From Vreelandella maris (GTDB lineage: Bacteria; Pseudomonadota; Gammaproteobacteria; Pseudomonadales; Halomonadaceae): a DNA stretch of 56,360 bases. The stretch covers positions 1-56,360 of the forward strand of contig NZ_JABWCV010000027.1 of the NCBI RefSeq assembly GCF_013371085.1. The letters run 5' to 3'. Position numbers and translations under genes: made by a program. The notes beneath the pieces are model-generated. The model did not search any database. It saw only the letters and a program-made list of their open reading frames with translations, and was not told where the DNA came from. Positions 8,214 to 18,274 of the stretch are shown here, one piece after another. The stretch's first letter is position 1; every line of letters begins with the position of its first letter.

Positions 8214-8555
8214 TCAAAAGGGAAATTCCACTCCTTCGTCTCCATCACCTGCAGCACCAGCGCTACGCGGATCACGGAGGATGCGGCAAGTGTCCACCAT
8301 AAGGTTGGTATACACAGTGCCGTTATCAGCCTTACGGAAGGACAATTCGCCCTCGACAAAGACCAACTGACCGCGCTTCAAGCGATCCTTCATAACCTCG
8401 GCGAAGCGACCACCAAGGATGCAGTTAAGCCACATCGGATCATCACCCACTTTCTTGGCCATGTTGATACCGAACCGAACGTAAGTTTTGCCATTGCCGT
8501 TGGTCCGAACTTCTGGTTCGCCAATGTGACCAATCTGTAGAGTCTGTCCCCACAT
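8214..8555 (-). CDS. ssb: Single-stranded DNA-binding protein (plasmid SSB)
   Basis: The 113-residue OB-fold protein binds single-stranded DNA. The fold is shown by LQIGHIGEPEVRTNGNGKTYVRFGINMAKK, WLNCILGGRFAEVMKDRLKRGQLVFVEGEL and the following beta strand. The C-terminus is acidic and ends VEFPF, equivalent to the DDIPF tip that recruits repair and replication proteins, so it is probably functional although short. I chose ATG 8555 (MWGQTL); AGAGAGGAG precedes it. A shared hairpin leader (copy A) lies directly upstream. Plasmid SSB genes are typically in the leading region, expressed early after transfer. Confidence 0.92.
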   Translation of the reverse strand: MWGQTLQIGHIGEPEVRTNGNGKTYVRFGINMAKKVGDDPMWLNCILGGRFAEVMKDRLKRGQLVFVEGELSFRKADNGTVYTNLMVDTCRILRDPRSAGAAGDGDEGVEFPF

Positions 8556-8623
8556 GTTCAAATCTCCTCTCTCTCACATTCCCAACGTAATGGGTCTCGT
8601 TGGGGGATAGGGGCGCTACTGAC
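8556..8623 (-). promoter_or_regulatory. Leader element copy A (before ssb)
   Basis: Minus-strand order: GTCAG, CCCCTATCC, CCCAACG hairpin arm, GAGACC, CGTTGGG arm, AATGTGAGAGAGAGGAG, start codon. Here the inner stem (7 bp) differs in sequence from the CCTGC/GCAGG stem of the other copies, but the architecture is kept. Confidence 0.75.
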
Positions 8624-8663
8624 ACTAAGGAGCGAACCTGGGCGGTTTATTTTCCTAACGCAT

Positions 8664-8703
8664 GAAAAAGCCCCCTGACTCAGATGAGTCGAGGAGGCTT
8701 TGA
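8664..8703 (-). terminator. Intrinsic terminator
   Basis: Minus strand AGCCTCC and GGGGGCT arms enclose a perfect GACTCATCTGAGTC hairpin and are followed by TTTTTC. It ends the gene at 8709-9170 and separates it from the ssb leader. Confidence 0.8.
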
Positions 8704-8708
8704 AGTGG

Positions 8709-9170
8709 TCACCTCGGGAGGTGACGAACGATTCTTGCCTTGGGCTGGAGATAACTCCAGTGCGCCAAGTTAAGGAGGAAGTTACCAAAAGCTCTCTTGG
8801 TGAAGCTCACAATGAATGTATCTTCGGCGCTCTCTATGGCCTGTAAAGTGCTTTCCCGATGCAATTTGCGATCAGGGCGACGCACCTGGATGACAGGTCC
8901 ATCCTCGACAGAGAAAGCGAACCCCTCAAGCTCACCAAGCGAGAAGACCTCGAAGGCCACATTCACATCCGTTCCCAAGTCAGCCATTTGACGTGGCGTT
9001 GGCTGGCGCCAGCGGCGACCGGCCTCACGAGGCAGAATGAAAAGAGAGCCTTGCGCTGAGTCGATGGCAAACGCCACCTTATCAGCACGGAGGTCATCTA
9101 ATTGCAGCCCGCCGAACTCACGACCAAAAGCTATGGCATCTTCTTGATTAATAATCAGCTCAATATTCAT
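8709..9170 (-). CDS. Hypothetical plasmid protein, 153 aa, leader-controlled
   Basis: I do not recognise this protein. It begins MNIELIINQEDAIAFGREFGG and looks like a soluble alpha/beta protein with several strands of alternating polarity (VNVAFEVFSLGELEGFAFSV, GPVIQVRRPDRK). I chose ATG 9170 because the leader hairpin and its GAGAGGAG site end there; the longer frame to 9233 reads through the leader and is not coding. It is a single-gene unit between leader B and a terminator. A parS-like palindrome lies 90-108 bp upstream, so it is probably under the same control as the other leader genes. Confidence 0.7.
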   Translation of the reverse strand: MNIELIINQEDAIAFGREFGGLQLDDLRADKVAFAIDSAQGSLFILPREAGRRWRQPTPRQMADLGTDVNVAFEVFSLGELEGFAFSVEDGPVIQVRRPDRKLHRESTLQAIESAEDTFIVSFTKRAFGNFLLNLAHWSYLQPKARIVRHLPR

Positions 9171-9231
9171 GTCGCTCTCTCCTCTCATTCCTGCGATGCA
9201 GGTCTCAAAAGGAGATAGGGCGGGGACTGCC
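9171..9231 (-). promoter_or_regulatory. Leader element copy B
   Basis: Minus strand: GGCAG, CCCTATC, CTCCT, TTTGAGA, CCTGC-ATC-GCAGG, AATGAG, AGGAG, then the start codon. The CCTGC/GCAGG stem is perfect, and CTCCT can pair with the AGGAG ribosome site. Confidence 0.8.
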
Positions 9232-9260
9232 ATAAGTGGACAGCTAGAGCGCCTGTAAAA

Positions 9261-9278
9261 TGTTTCGCATGCAGAACA
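9261..9278. promoter_or_regulatory. parS-like palindrome upstream of leader B
   Basis: TGTTTCGCATGCAGAACA matches the perfect 18-mer at 16 of 18 positions. It lies 30 bp before the conserved leader block. Confidence 0.65.
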
Positions 9279-9342
9279 TCCCTAGGCTGTAGAGGTAGTT
9301 TTTTACGGGGTTAAGAAAGGGCAAGCGACAGAATAAAAAAGT

Positions 9343-10545
9343 TCATCGCATTTTGCCGGGATATGCGACTTTGATCTTCAGAAAGAAATACGCCGTGTCC
9401 CGGTAGCCGTAAGCCATTCGCTTGATGACTTTGATGTGATTGTTCATTCCTTCCAGGGCGCTGGTGTTGAGTCGATAAAGGGCACTGGCAACGATACCTT
9501 CTAGGTGCTTGGCGAAAGCAACCAGCGACTTGAGCCCACTGTCGATGGCCATTCCAAACTACGCTTTACAGCGTCGGCGGGCCTCGGCTTCACTAGGTGC
9601 GTACCATAGCTCTTTGAGTTAGCTCTTAAGCAGGTAGACCGTGGTCAGCGGCTCTTTGGCGGCTAGCAATACATCCAACTTGACGGCCTGCTCAGGGTCC
9701 AGGTTGGTGCGGTTGCGCAGGAGCAACCAGCGACTGCGCTTGATCACACGCCGGCCAGCATGGTTCTCGCGTAGCCGGTTTGCCTGATAGACCCGCACCC
9801 GGTCGATCACCTCGCGACCGAACTTGGCGACCACGTGAAACAGGTCGTAAACGACCCTGGCTTTTGGGCAGTGTTGCTTGGCTTCCATGTCCATTGCCGT
9901 ATTCATGCCCATGGCGACCGCTTCTTTTTGCTGACAGGTATCCCTGTCCAGCCATTCGAAGGCAGCGCATGCGCATGAACGCCCCTCGCCGACCCACAGG
10001 ACTTGCTGTGTGTCGGCGCAAATAGCCACCATGGCATAGTGGTTCCCCTTGTGCAGGACAAACTGACGCCGCACCCGGGTCAGGTCTGCCTGGGCTGTCT
10101 CATGACTCAGGCGCCGATGATCCATAGTCTTGACCGTATACCATTGAAGCCCCACCAGCTCGGCCACATGCTTGATAGGTGAAAGTCGAACCAGGGTTTC
10201 GACCCAGCTCACCATGGCGCAGGTCAGTGGCTGACGTCCGGCTAGCCAGGCAATACGCTCTCATCGGGGGCCGCAGGCCGGACGACGTACTCGGCGCACA
10301 GGGATGTCTAGCCATACGCGATACTGGAACAGGTCGCGCTCACGCACACGGCGATAACTGACATCATGAATGAGCCAGGTGGATTGGCCACAGCGACTGC
10401 AGCAGGGCGGGTGTGAGGCGGTGAGTTTGAGCTTGATCAGCAGGCCATTGGCGCCGAGTGATTCATAGCAAACCAACTCGAAGTCTTCCCAGAACAAGGT
10501 AAGCAAACTAGCATCCATGGCACGGCGGTGGTCTGGTTGGGACAT
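9343..10545 (-). pseudogene. ISL3-family transposase, interrupted by three stop codons
   Basis: One continuous minus-strand frame encodes an ISL3-type transposase of about 400 residues. It has an N-terminal zinc-binding segment (CCSRCGQ, later VRRPACG) and a DDE_ISL3 catalytic domain (YAMVAICADTQQVLWVGEGR, ARVVYDLFHVVAKF, NTSALEGMNNHIKVIKRMAYGY). It is broken in frame by TGA at 10261, TAA at 9619 and a TAG near 9560 that replaces the tryptophan expected in RRCKAWFG, with no frameshift. The start at 10545 (MSQPDHRR) is a guess. I could not identify the terminal inverted repeats. The copy cannot make a transposase unless stops are read through. Confidence 0.8.
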
Positions 10546-10708
10546 TTTTTTGGCTTAAACCTTTCTACCGCCGTCATTCTCGTTTACGGGTGCTATCCTG
10601 CAGTGAAACCTGAAAATGGTTTGGAACTCTTATCCTCAGTTGCCAAATAAAGATCTCAATGCTTAGGCATGAGGTCTAGCCATCTCAAGTTGCCGCTATC
10701 AGGCTCTC

Positions 10709-12055
10709 CTAGAGCATCGAGCCTATGTCTGAGGCCCCCGTTGGGTAGGCAAACATTGTCGTATTGAGGTCCGTGGTGGTGAGCCCATGACGAATGGCCA
10801 GCGCGAATACGTTGATGACTTCATCCACGTTGGGGCCGACGAGATGAGCGCCCAGTACCTTATCTGTCTCTTCTTCGATAAATATCTTGAAGCCATAGAC
10901 CGGCTCGGCGGCCTGACGGGCGGTAAACCAGTTGTGTGTGTGTTGACTCGAGACGCGGAATTTCAGCCCTTGCTCACGGGCCTGCGCTTCGTCGAGACCG
11001 GCGGAGGCGATAGGCGGAATGGTGAAAGCGACACTCGGCACCCCTTTATAATTCGGTGTGCTACGTTTGCCATCGATCAGGTTGGCGGCCACCACCTTGG
11101 CATCGTGACTCGACACGGGGGTCAGGGGCGGCCCCACCTGGGCGGCATCGCCTGCGGCATAAACGGCGGGGTTCGAGGTACTTTGCAGATGCTCATTTAG
11201 CGATAACCGCCCCTTCTCGGTCTCGATACCGGCCGCTTCCAGGTTGAGGGCCTTGAGGGCTGGCTTTCTTCCGGCCGCGTGCACGACTAGGTCTACATCA
11301 ACCGTGCCGGTCTCGCCATTCGAGGAGGTGCGAACACGATAGCCGGAGGCCGTCTTTTCGATGGCGTCCACGTTGGTCTGGGTTCGCACATCAATGCCCT
11401 GATCACGGAAGGATTCCATGAGCCAATCGACCAGGTCCGGATCGAAGGGCTTGAGCATCCGCTCGCCGTGCTGTAGGACGGTGACTTGAGCTCCAGCCCG
11501 GGCAGCCAGGTGAGAAAACTCTGCGGCAATATAGCCCCCGCCGACCAGGGCAATCCGCGGCGGCAAAGTAGCCAGTTCCAGAAATTGTTCGTTGTCTATG
11601 AGGTGTTCTTCGCCTGGAATACCCAGGGTGGCTGGCTCGGCTCCCGTGGCAATCAGGATATGCTGTGCTTCAAGTACCTGGTCCTCAACCTCAAGGCGGT
11701 TGGGGCCGGTAAAACGCGCCTGTCCATGGTAGGTATCGATGCCCTTGTCGCTGAACATGGCCTGGTGTTTTTCAGGCACAGGATCGGTAAACTCTCGCTT
11801 GAAGCGTAGCAGCTCGGCCCAGTCGATACGGACCTCTCCCTCCACGCCCTTGCCTTGCATGCGGTGAGCATGGTCCAGCGCCTTGGCCCCCTGGATCATC
11901 ATCTTCTTGGGGTCGCAGCCGCGCAGGGCACAGGTGCCCCCAAAGGGGCGGGAGTCGATGATCGCAACACGCCAGTTGGCGGCTTGGGCACGCATGACGA
12001 CTATTTTAGCGGCGGTGCCGGTACCGATAGCGACGAGATCGTAGGATGCTGCCAT
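10709..12055 (-). CDS. Pyridine nucleotide-disulfide oxidoreductase (glutathione reductase/MerA-like)
   Basis: The 448-residue flavoprotein has the FAD-binding motif DLVAIGTGTA (residues 6-15), the redox pair in FGGTCALRGCDPKK (C42, C47), the NAD(P)H-binding motif ALVGGGYIAAEF, the second FAD motif VYAAGDAA, and a C-terminal dimerisation domain. The GTCALRGCDPKK form is that of a glutathione-reductase-like branch and lacks both the N-terminal HMA domain and the C-terminal CC pair of true MerA. I chose ATG 12055 because AAAGGAG precedes it. It follows a DUF3231-like gene on the same strand, downstream of a MerR-type promoter, so it may help maintain thiol redox state under mercury stress. Substrate is unknown. 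Confidence 0.85.
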   Translation of the reverse strand: MAASYDLVAIGTGTAAKIVVMRAQAANWRVAIIDSRPFGGTCALRGCDPKKMMIQGAKALDHAHRMQGKGVEGEVRIDWAELLRFKREFTDPVPEKHQAMFSDKGIDTYHGQARFTGPNRLEVEDQVLEAQHILIATGAEPATLGIPGEEHLIDNEQFLELATLPPRIALVGGGYIAAEFSHLAARAGAQVTVLQHGERMLKPFDPDLVDWLMESFRDQGIDVRTQTNVDAIEKTASGYRVRTSSNGETGTVDVDLVVHAAGRKPALKALNLEAAGIETEKGRLSLNEHLQSTSNPAVYAAGDAAQVGPPLTPVSSHDAKVVAANLIDGKRSTPNYKGVPSVAFTIPPIASAGLDEAQAREQGLKFRVSSQHTHNWFTARQAAEPVYGFKIFIEEETDKVLGAHLVGPNVDEVINVFALAIRHGLTTTDLNTTMFAYPTGASDIGSML

Positions 12056-12193
12056 CTTGTTTACTCCTTTGCGTAGCGGCGACTTGGTAGCCGCTAGTCG
12101 CCGCGTTGAAGTCATCGCTGTCCAGGCTTCGTTCTACCGTGGCCCGAACAGCGATACCCTGGAAATGCGTTATTCCCCTCTGAACCGTGCCAC

Positions 12194-12778
12194 TTATTCG
12201 GGGATCAGTGGCATGTCTTTCGGCTCCACGGTGGGCAAGGGGGCCATTAGCTTTTTCTCTACCGCGATTTCATGGAATGTGACATGCCAGCGGTTGGCCC
12301 GGTGATAGTTTCGAATGAAGGCGTCCCGAATATCCGTGCGCTGGCTCATGCTGGCGTAGTTGTGCCAGAGCGTCATGAACGCACGCGCCACGAACCACTG
12401 GGCATTCACGATCATCCGGTCATTGGCGACACAGGTATCCTGATCGGGCACCTAGTCAGGGCTCATGGTTTCTTCAAGCGGCGCCGGCAGGGCGTAACCG
12501 CCAACTTCCAGAATCTTCTTCATCTCATGGATGTTGGGGTTGCATACATCCTCAAGGTAGGTCTTGATCGCTTCCTTGATTTGCGAGTCTTTCGTCGCGG
12601 CGAGGTACAAGTTGCACTGCCCCATGCAAACGACTTCACGCCGAAAGCCCTCGACGACGGCCACGTACTCGCTTGCGGAGAGGCTGTTTCTTCCCGCCCC
12701 CGCTTGAGCATAGTAGCGTTCGGCGTAGTCACTGTAGGACGTGCGGCCTTCGGGGCGGCCTATTTCCACTTCAGACAT
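12194..12778 (-). pseudogene. DUF3231-like ferritin-fold protein split by an in-frame TAG
   Basis: Two frames (12452-12778 and 12194-12451) are in the same phase and separated only by TAG at 12452-12454. Read through, they give about 194 residues with helical repeats resembling DUF3231 proteins: CMGQCNLYLAATKDSQIK and FVARAFMTLWHNYASMSQRTDIRDAF are two matching helices of a four-helix bundle. GGAGG precedes ATG 12778. Downstream lies the disulfide reductase, upstream a MerR-type promoter. Either the gene is dead, or the amber codon is read through, or it is a sequencing error; the reading frame after the stop is well conserved in character. Confidence 0.6.
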
Positions 12779-12924
12779 CGTCGTTGCCTCCTTTCATTGA
12801 CATTGGAGAGCCTCTTGCTCCGATAAATCAACGGCCATCCTGCAGGTATTCATGGGAGCGAGCTGGCAGGGATAGGCCCTCCTCACTCGTTGGCGAATCT
12901 GAAAATCCTGACCTTGCTGACTTC

Positions 12925-12954
12925 AACGTAGACCTGTAGTTATTACAGGGACAA
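12925..12954 (-). promoter_or_regulatory. MerR-type promoter and operator upstream of the DUF3231-like gene
   Basis: On the minus strand TTGTCC (-35, 12949-12954) and TACGTT (-10, 12925-12930) are separated by 18 bp holding the 17-bp dyad CCTGTAATAACTACAGG. The overlong spacer with a CCTGTA/TACAGG dyad is the hallmark of MerR-activated promoters and matches the dyad in the merT promoter at 16378-16394 closely. The surrounding 12779-13209 stretch (430 bp) has no supported gene. Confidence 0.65.
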
Positions 12955-13209
12955 GGTGGTTGTTGTTTATGTCTGGTAACTGAAGAAGCCAGCCTGCCCA
13001 AGGTCGACTCGGTAGCCTTGTGGGCAGGGGCAGACTTTGTCTGGCTCGCCTCACTTGCCTGGCCAGGAGGTCGGGTGCAGTTCCAGAACTGTGTCACGAA
13101 CCCCGGCCTCCTTGACCGAGGCAGCGCCGCCAAGGCGCATTGGTTGCGACCGAGGACAGGCTTGAAGCAGTACGCCGGACGCAATCCGCATGGGTGCCGT
13201 CACGCTACC

Positions 13210-13875
13210 TTATTCGTAGAGCTGTATATGCAGGGCACGGTTGATCAGCGCAAGATGGGTAAAAGCCTGCGGGAAGTTGCCAAGGAACAGGCCCGTCGTC
13301 GGATCGCTCTCCTCGGCATAGAGCCCCGCATCGTTGGCGTTGGCGTTGGCGTTGGCCAGTAACCGCTCGAACAGGGCGCGAGCCTCCTCGGCTCGACCAA
13401 GCATTAGAAGTATATCGACCAGCCAGAAACTACAGATCAGAAACGCATCTTCGCTGCCGGAAAGCCCATCCGAAGCCAGGTAGCGGTGTACGACATCGCC
13501 ATGACATAGGTGCTCTTCCACTGCTGCAGCCGTCAGTTCAAGTACGGCCTTGTCGATAGGAATGCCCATCAATGGGATCAACAAAAGCGCGGCATCGAGA
13601 TCGTCATGACCGAAGGCCTGCGTGAGGTAGCCGCCACTGAGCTTGATCCCCTGAGTCACGATGGCCTGGAATATGCCATCTCATGCCAGTTCCCAGGCGG
13701 GCTGAGGACCCAGCAGGCGCAGTGTGCGGTCGAGTGCGACCCAGGCCATGGTATTTGTAGACGTGATGACGCGGTTCCCCACGCATTTCCTAGATCCCTT
13801 GATCGGGTTCGTGCCAGTGGGCGGCGACATGATCGGCCATTTCTCGAACAAGGGTCGCCAACGTCACATCAAGGC
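13210..13875 (-). pseudogene. C-terminal remnant of a glycoside hydrolase family 15 protein
   Basis: The frame 13210-13659 matches the end of GH15 glucoamylase/trehalase-like proteins: ALLLIPLMGIP, VVHRYLASDGLSGSEDAFLICSFWLVDILL, EEARALFERLL and GNFPQAFTHLALINRAL. Upstream the match continues with NTMAWVALDRTLRLL and ADHVAAHWHEPDQGI, but this part is broken by TGA (W codon, near 13682), a frameshift and TAG (W codon, near 13788). The catalytic N-terminal half is absent. The remnant sits immediately after merA, an unusual place, and marks a recombination junction at the end of the mercury operon. A repeated NANANAND stretch (13337-13360) comes from a GTTGGC hexamer run. Confidence 0.8.
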
Positions 13876-13878
13876 TTG

Positions 13879-15576
<1,698 letters not shown>

Positions 15577-15882
15577 TTACTGGGCTTGTTTAGTTTTCTC
15601 GGAGGCCAGGCGCGACGGATAGCCCGCATTGGTCGTAGCGGCGGTCAAGTCCGCCACGCTCGCCTCGGCATCTTCGAAGGTCACGGTGGCGCTTTTTTCC
15701 TCGTAGGAAACCGTGGCGTTCTCCACACCGAGCACTTGATTGAGCGCTTTCTTGACGGTGTAGGGACAGGTCGAACAGGTCATATTGTCAACAGCCAGGG
15801 TGACGGTCTGTTGAGCGGCGAAGGCCGTCCCGGCACTTGCCGCGGACAAAAAAAGCGTACCGATCAAGGTGCTAAATTTCAT
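15577..15882 (-). CDS. merP: Periplasmic mercury-binding protein
   Basis: MerP binds Hg(II) in the periplasm and passes it to MerT. It has 101 residues with a signal peptide (residues 1-22, cleavage after AFA), then an HMA domain with MTCSTCPYTVKKAL, where the two Cys of the GMTCxxC-like motif are kept. An EEKSATVTFEDAEASV strand pair completes the ferredoxin-like fold. It lies 33 bp after merT and 63 bp before merA on the same strand. Confidence 0.96.
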   Translation of the reverse strand: MKFSTLIGTLFLSAASAGTAFAAQQTVTLAVDNMTCSTCPYTVKKALNQVLGVENATVSYEEKSATVTFEDAEASVADLTAATTNAGYPSRLASEKTKQAQ

Positions 15883-15915
15883 ATAAGAAAGACTCCAGGA
15901 AAATTTGAAGGTGTA

Positions 15916-16335
15916 TTAGCCAAGGAACAGCGGGGCGATATACGGCCAGGCAAGCACCAACACGACGAGTGCCGTCGCACCCCACAACGCTATCTTGATC
16001 ACTCGCTCGGCAAGCGGCGTGCCGCAATAGCCATCCACATCACAAGCGTTGGCCCGGCAGGCGCTCTTGGGCTTGCGATAAACCTTATAAAAACCGATAC
16101 CGAGCATTGCCAGGGTGACGGCGAGAAAGAGCGGCTGGTAGGGCGCAAGCGCCGTGAGATTGCTCATCCAGGCCCCGCCGATGCCCAGTGAGAGAAATAC
16201 CACCGGCAGAATGCAGCAGGCGGAGGCGAGTATCGCGCCAATGACACTACCGCTTGCCAGTAGGCCTTTGCGCCCTGATCGGCTCGTCGTGGTTTGCTCG
16301 CTTCGATCAAGCGTCTGGTCTTTACTGTCTTGCAT
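15916..16335 (-). CDS. merT: Mercuric ion transport protein
   Basis: MerT is an inner-membrane carrier that moves Hg(II) to MerA. It has 139 residues and three membrane segments (about 25-50, 60-80, 112-135). The Cys pair in the first helix (ASACCILP) and the second cytoplasmic Cys group (CRANACDVDGYC) are present. The N-terminus is longer and more polar than usual (MQDSKDQTLDRSEQ). It is the first gene of the mer operon and starts 34 bp downstream of the MerR-controlled -10 box. Confidence 0.95.
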   Translation of the reverse strand: MQDSKDQTLDRSEQTTTSRSGRKGLLASGSVIGAILASACCILPVVFLSLGIGGAWMSNLTALAPYQPLFLAVTLAMLGIGFYKVYRKPKSACRANACDVDGYCGTPLAERVIKIALWGATALVVLVLAWPYIAPLFLG

Positions 16336-16368
16336 AGTGATTCTCTTGCAATTTGGGTATTCATAGCT

Positions 16369-16399
16369 ACTGTAGCCCCTGTAGCTACTACAGGATCAA
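16369..16399 (-). promoter_or_regulatory. merT promoter and MerR operator
   Basis: Minus-strand TTGATC (-35, 16394-16399) and TACAGT (-10, 16369-16374) are 19 bp apart, with the dyad CCTGTAGTAGCTACAGG (16378-16394) between them. A 19-bp spacer is typical of MerR promoters, which are underwound by Hg-bound MerR. merR is transcribed divergently from the same interval. Confidence 0.9.
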
Positions 16400-16413
16400 G
16401 AGGAAAGTAGGCC

Positions 16414-16812
16414 ATGCCATTACGCCGAGGGGAGCTAGCCAGACGAGCCGGTTGCAACATCGAGACGGTTCGGTACTACGAGCGCATTGGGCTTATGCCG
16501 AATCCGCCCCGAAGCGAGAACGGCTTTCGTAGCTATGAAGAGCGCCACCTCACACGGCTGACGTTTATCCGCCGAGCGCGCGAACTGGGATTTACGCTCG
16601 AAGAGGTGCAGGACCTTCTACGACTGGTTGATGGCGGGCATTACACCTGCGCTCAGGTACAGGAGCTTGCACTCAGGCATACCGACGATATCCAGCGCAA
16701 GATAAATGACCTGCATCGCATGCAACGCGCCTTAAAAGAAATGTCGGCCCAATGCAGCGGAGAGGAAGTTCCCAAATGTCCCATCATAGAAATTCTTTCT
16801 GAGACCTCTTAG
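16414..16812 (+). CDS. merR: MerR mercury-responsive regulator
   Basis: MerR represses, and with Hg(II) activates, the mer promoter. It has 132 residues, with an N-terminal winged helix (RRGELARRAGCNIETVRYYERIGLMPNPPRSENGFRSY, written here in part), a long dimerisation helix, and three Cys able to bind mercury: YTCAQV and the QCSGEEVPKCPI loop. It is divergent from merT with 78 bp between the start codons, as usual. The same regulator probably also acts at the dyad at 12933-12949. Confidence 0.95.
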   Translation: MPLRRGELARRAGCNIETVRYYERIGLMPNPPRSENGFRSYEERHLTRLTFIRRARELGFTLEEVQDLLRLVDGGHYTCAQVQELALRHTDDIQRKINDLHRMQRALKEMSAQCSGEEVPKCPIIEILSETS

Positions 16813-16929
16813 CCGAATACCTATTACTGCGGTGTGGTTCATCTTTTACCTCTTCGCATCAGAGCGGCTTAAGGCAATCTCTGTGATTGACGTCCTCCTT
16901 CTCTTTCTCGCTGATCGGCGAAGAACCAT

Positions 16930-16962
16930 AAAAAAGCCCCTGACCGAAAGGTTCAGGGGCTA
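16930..16962 (-). terminator. Intrinsic terminator
   Basis: Minus-strand AGCCCCTGA and TCAGGGGCT arms around an ACCTTTCGG loop are followed by TTTTTTA. It ends the transcript from 18.2 kb, five bases after the stop at 16968. Confidence 0.9.
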
Positions 16963-16967
16963 GTGAA

Positions 16968-17387
16968 TCATGTAGGTCTAATTGAGCAGCGTGTCACGAC
17001 AGTCTGGGAAATCCCGCGGTACTCGCCGTGTTCCTTGACTCGCCCCTTCAGTACAACCTTACTCCCCTCAAGGGCCTTACCTGTTTTCCAGACAATGTAC
17101 CGACCTTCGGGGTCGCAGAATATGTGCTTCCACATCAGCTCCCATCGCGTATCTGATGAAAAGGACCGCTTACGCACAACTTCCATCTCCAACTGATCGC
17201 CAGGACCTCCAGCATAGCCGAGAGCCATCATTGACTCGGTGTTAACAGCTGACTCCTCATGTCGATCGTAGGCAGTGACAGCCGCCGTCATAACGCCGAC
17301 TCCGCGTTTAAGCTTAACCAAGTCGAAACGAGCATGATGAACAATCATCGTCTCGAAATCGTTATGCTCAGTCTGCAGAGGGATCAC
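16968..17387 (-). CDS. C-terminal part of an amber-split zinc-ribbon/OB-like plasmid protein
   Basis: This frame is in phase with 17418-18200 and separated from it by a single TAG (17418-17420). It begins, if translated alone, at GTG 17387, with no good ribosome site. The C-terminus (WKTGKALEGSKVVLKGRVKEH, then EYRGISQTVVTRC) resembles the conserved OB-like tail of phage and plasmid proteins that carry a central CxxC zinc knuckle, so it is normally one piece with the upstream frame. Reading through the TAG gives ADAVIAWARQVIPL, a sequence that fits the family around the junction. The tail may bind nucleic acid; this is inference from fold resemblance. Confidence 0.6.
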   Translation of the reverse strand: MIPLQTEHNDFETMIVHHARFDLVKLKRGVGVMTAAVTAYDRHEESAVNTESMMALGYAGGPGDQLEMEVVRKRSFSSDTRWELMWKHIFCDPEGRYIVWKTGKALEGSKVVLKGRVKEHGEYRGISQTVVTRCSIRPT

Positions 17388-17417
17388 TTGCCGTGCCCAA
17401 GCTATTACCGCATCAGC

Positions 17418-18200
17418 CTACGCCACGTCCTCAGAGACACACGCCTTCATTCGCTTGCTGACCATCGGGACTGAACGAGCCATCTCACCCACAATTTCTG
17501 CTGTGGCCAGGTCGCCAGTTTCTTCTGCTCGAGCACGAGACACGAAGCCTCGCTCCCGAATCTGCCTTACTGCCGCGGCAACCAGCCATCGCAGCTCGAC
17601 AACAGCATCTGGAGGGCGACCGCCGCATATGCCCACCTCATCGATCTCTTCCATCATATTGATAACAGAGACCAATAGTTGAGCACGGGCCATCATCGAC
17701 TCAGCGCCTTGGTGGCCAAGATAGTCCTTGAGGCATGTCTTTCCGACCTCTAGGACAACGCCAATTGCCATCTCTTCCATCAGAAAGAGATAACGCCGCT
17801 CACGCCGTTTGTTGCAGTGGCTGCAGTCGCCCGTGGCGTCGCCCGATCTGTATGGCTCGGGCAATCGGCTATATGCCCACTCCAAGGGAGTGCCCCGTGC
17901 TGCCTGGTTCGCTGCCATGTCGATTCGCGCCAGCAAGCGATACCCGTCCAGCTTCGGAGGTTCGCCACTGACTGCGACTTTCACGGCAACGATCTGCTCC
18001 AGCTTAAAGTGCGACAGTCGATCTTCAAGATCCAACTTCTCACGAGCCCAGGGCTTTACAGCCTCTTCCAGCACGTTGATCTCGAAGGACGCCATGCCAA
18101 GTTTCTTTGCCTTGCGATCGAGCCGTTCTACCATTTCGCGCAGTGCGGGAAGTTGGCACTTCGGTATCCAGCAGGTGGTCTTGTCTGTCTGTGTCGTCAT
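17418..18200 (-). CDS. Zinc-knuckle plasmid protein, ends at an in-frame amber codon
   Basis: The 260-residue product starts MTTQTDKTTCWIPKCQLPALREMVERLDRKAKKLG. It has a CSHCNKRRERRY knuckle near residue 130 and VLEVGKTCLKDYLGH after it, the pattern of a phage/plasmid family of unknown function (C.HC...R, then VG..CLKDFLGH). The family normally continues into a C-terminal OB-like domain, which here lies after TAG at 17418. Leader C with its GAGAGGAG site precedes ATG 18200, and a parS-like palindrome lies 75 bp upstream. Possible roles are in nucleic-acid handling after plasmid entry. Whether the short product alone works, or the TAG is suppressed, is unknown. Confidence 0.7.
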   Translation of the reverse strand: MTTQTDKTTCWIPKCQLPALREMVERLDRKAKKLGMASFEINVLEEAVKPWAREKLDLEDRLSHFKLEQIVAVKVAVSGEPPKLDGYRLLARIDMAANQAARGTPLEWAYSRLPEPYRSGDATGDCSHCNKRRERRYLFLMEEMAIGVVLEVGKTCLKDYLGHQGAESMMARAQLLVSVINMMEEIDEVGICGGRPPDAVVELRWLVAAAVRQIRERGFVSRARAEETGDLATAEIVGEMARSVPMVSKRMKACVSEDVA

Positions 18201-18266
18201 GATCCTTACTCCTCTCTCATTCCTGCGTAAATGCAGGACTCAAGATGAGGTAGGGGAGTAACTGAC
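18201..18266 (-). promoter_or_regulatory. Leader element copy C
   Basis: Minus strand: GTCAG, CCCCTACC, TCATCTTGAGT, CCTGC-ATTTAC-GCAGG stem, AATGAGAGAGGAG, start codon. The parS-like palindrome ends nine bases before it. Confidence 0.8.
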
Positions 18267-18274
18267 GAGCTAAG

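Noticed and set aside
9960..9980. GCGCATGCGC-like word as another parS-like site
   Set aside because: It lacks the TGTTTC/GAAACA arms and lies inside the ISL3 coding sequence.
12828..13184. Minus-strand frame of 118 codons
   Set aside because: Odd composition (Arg, Pro, Ser, Cys), overlaps the MerR-type promoter, no ribosome site.
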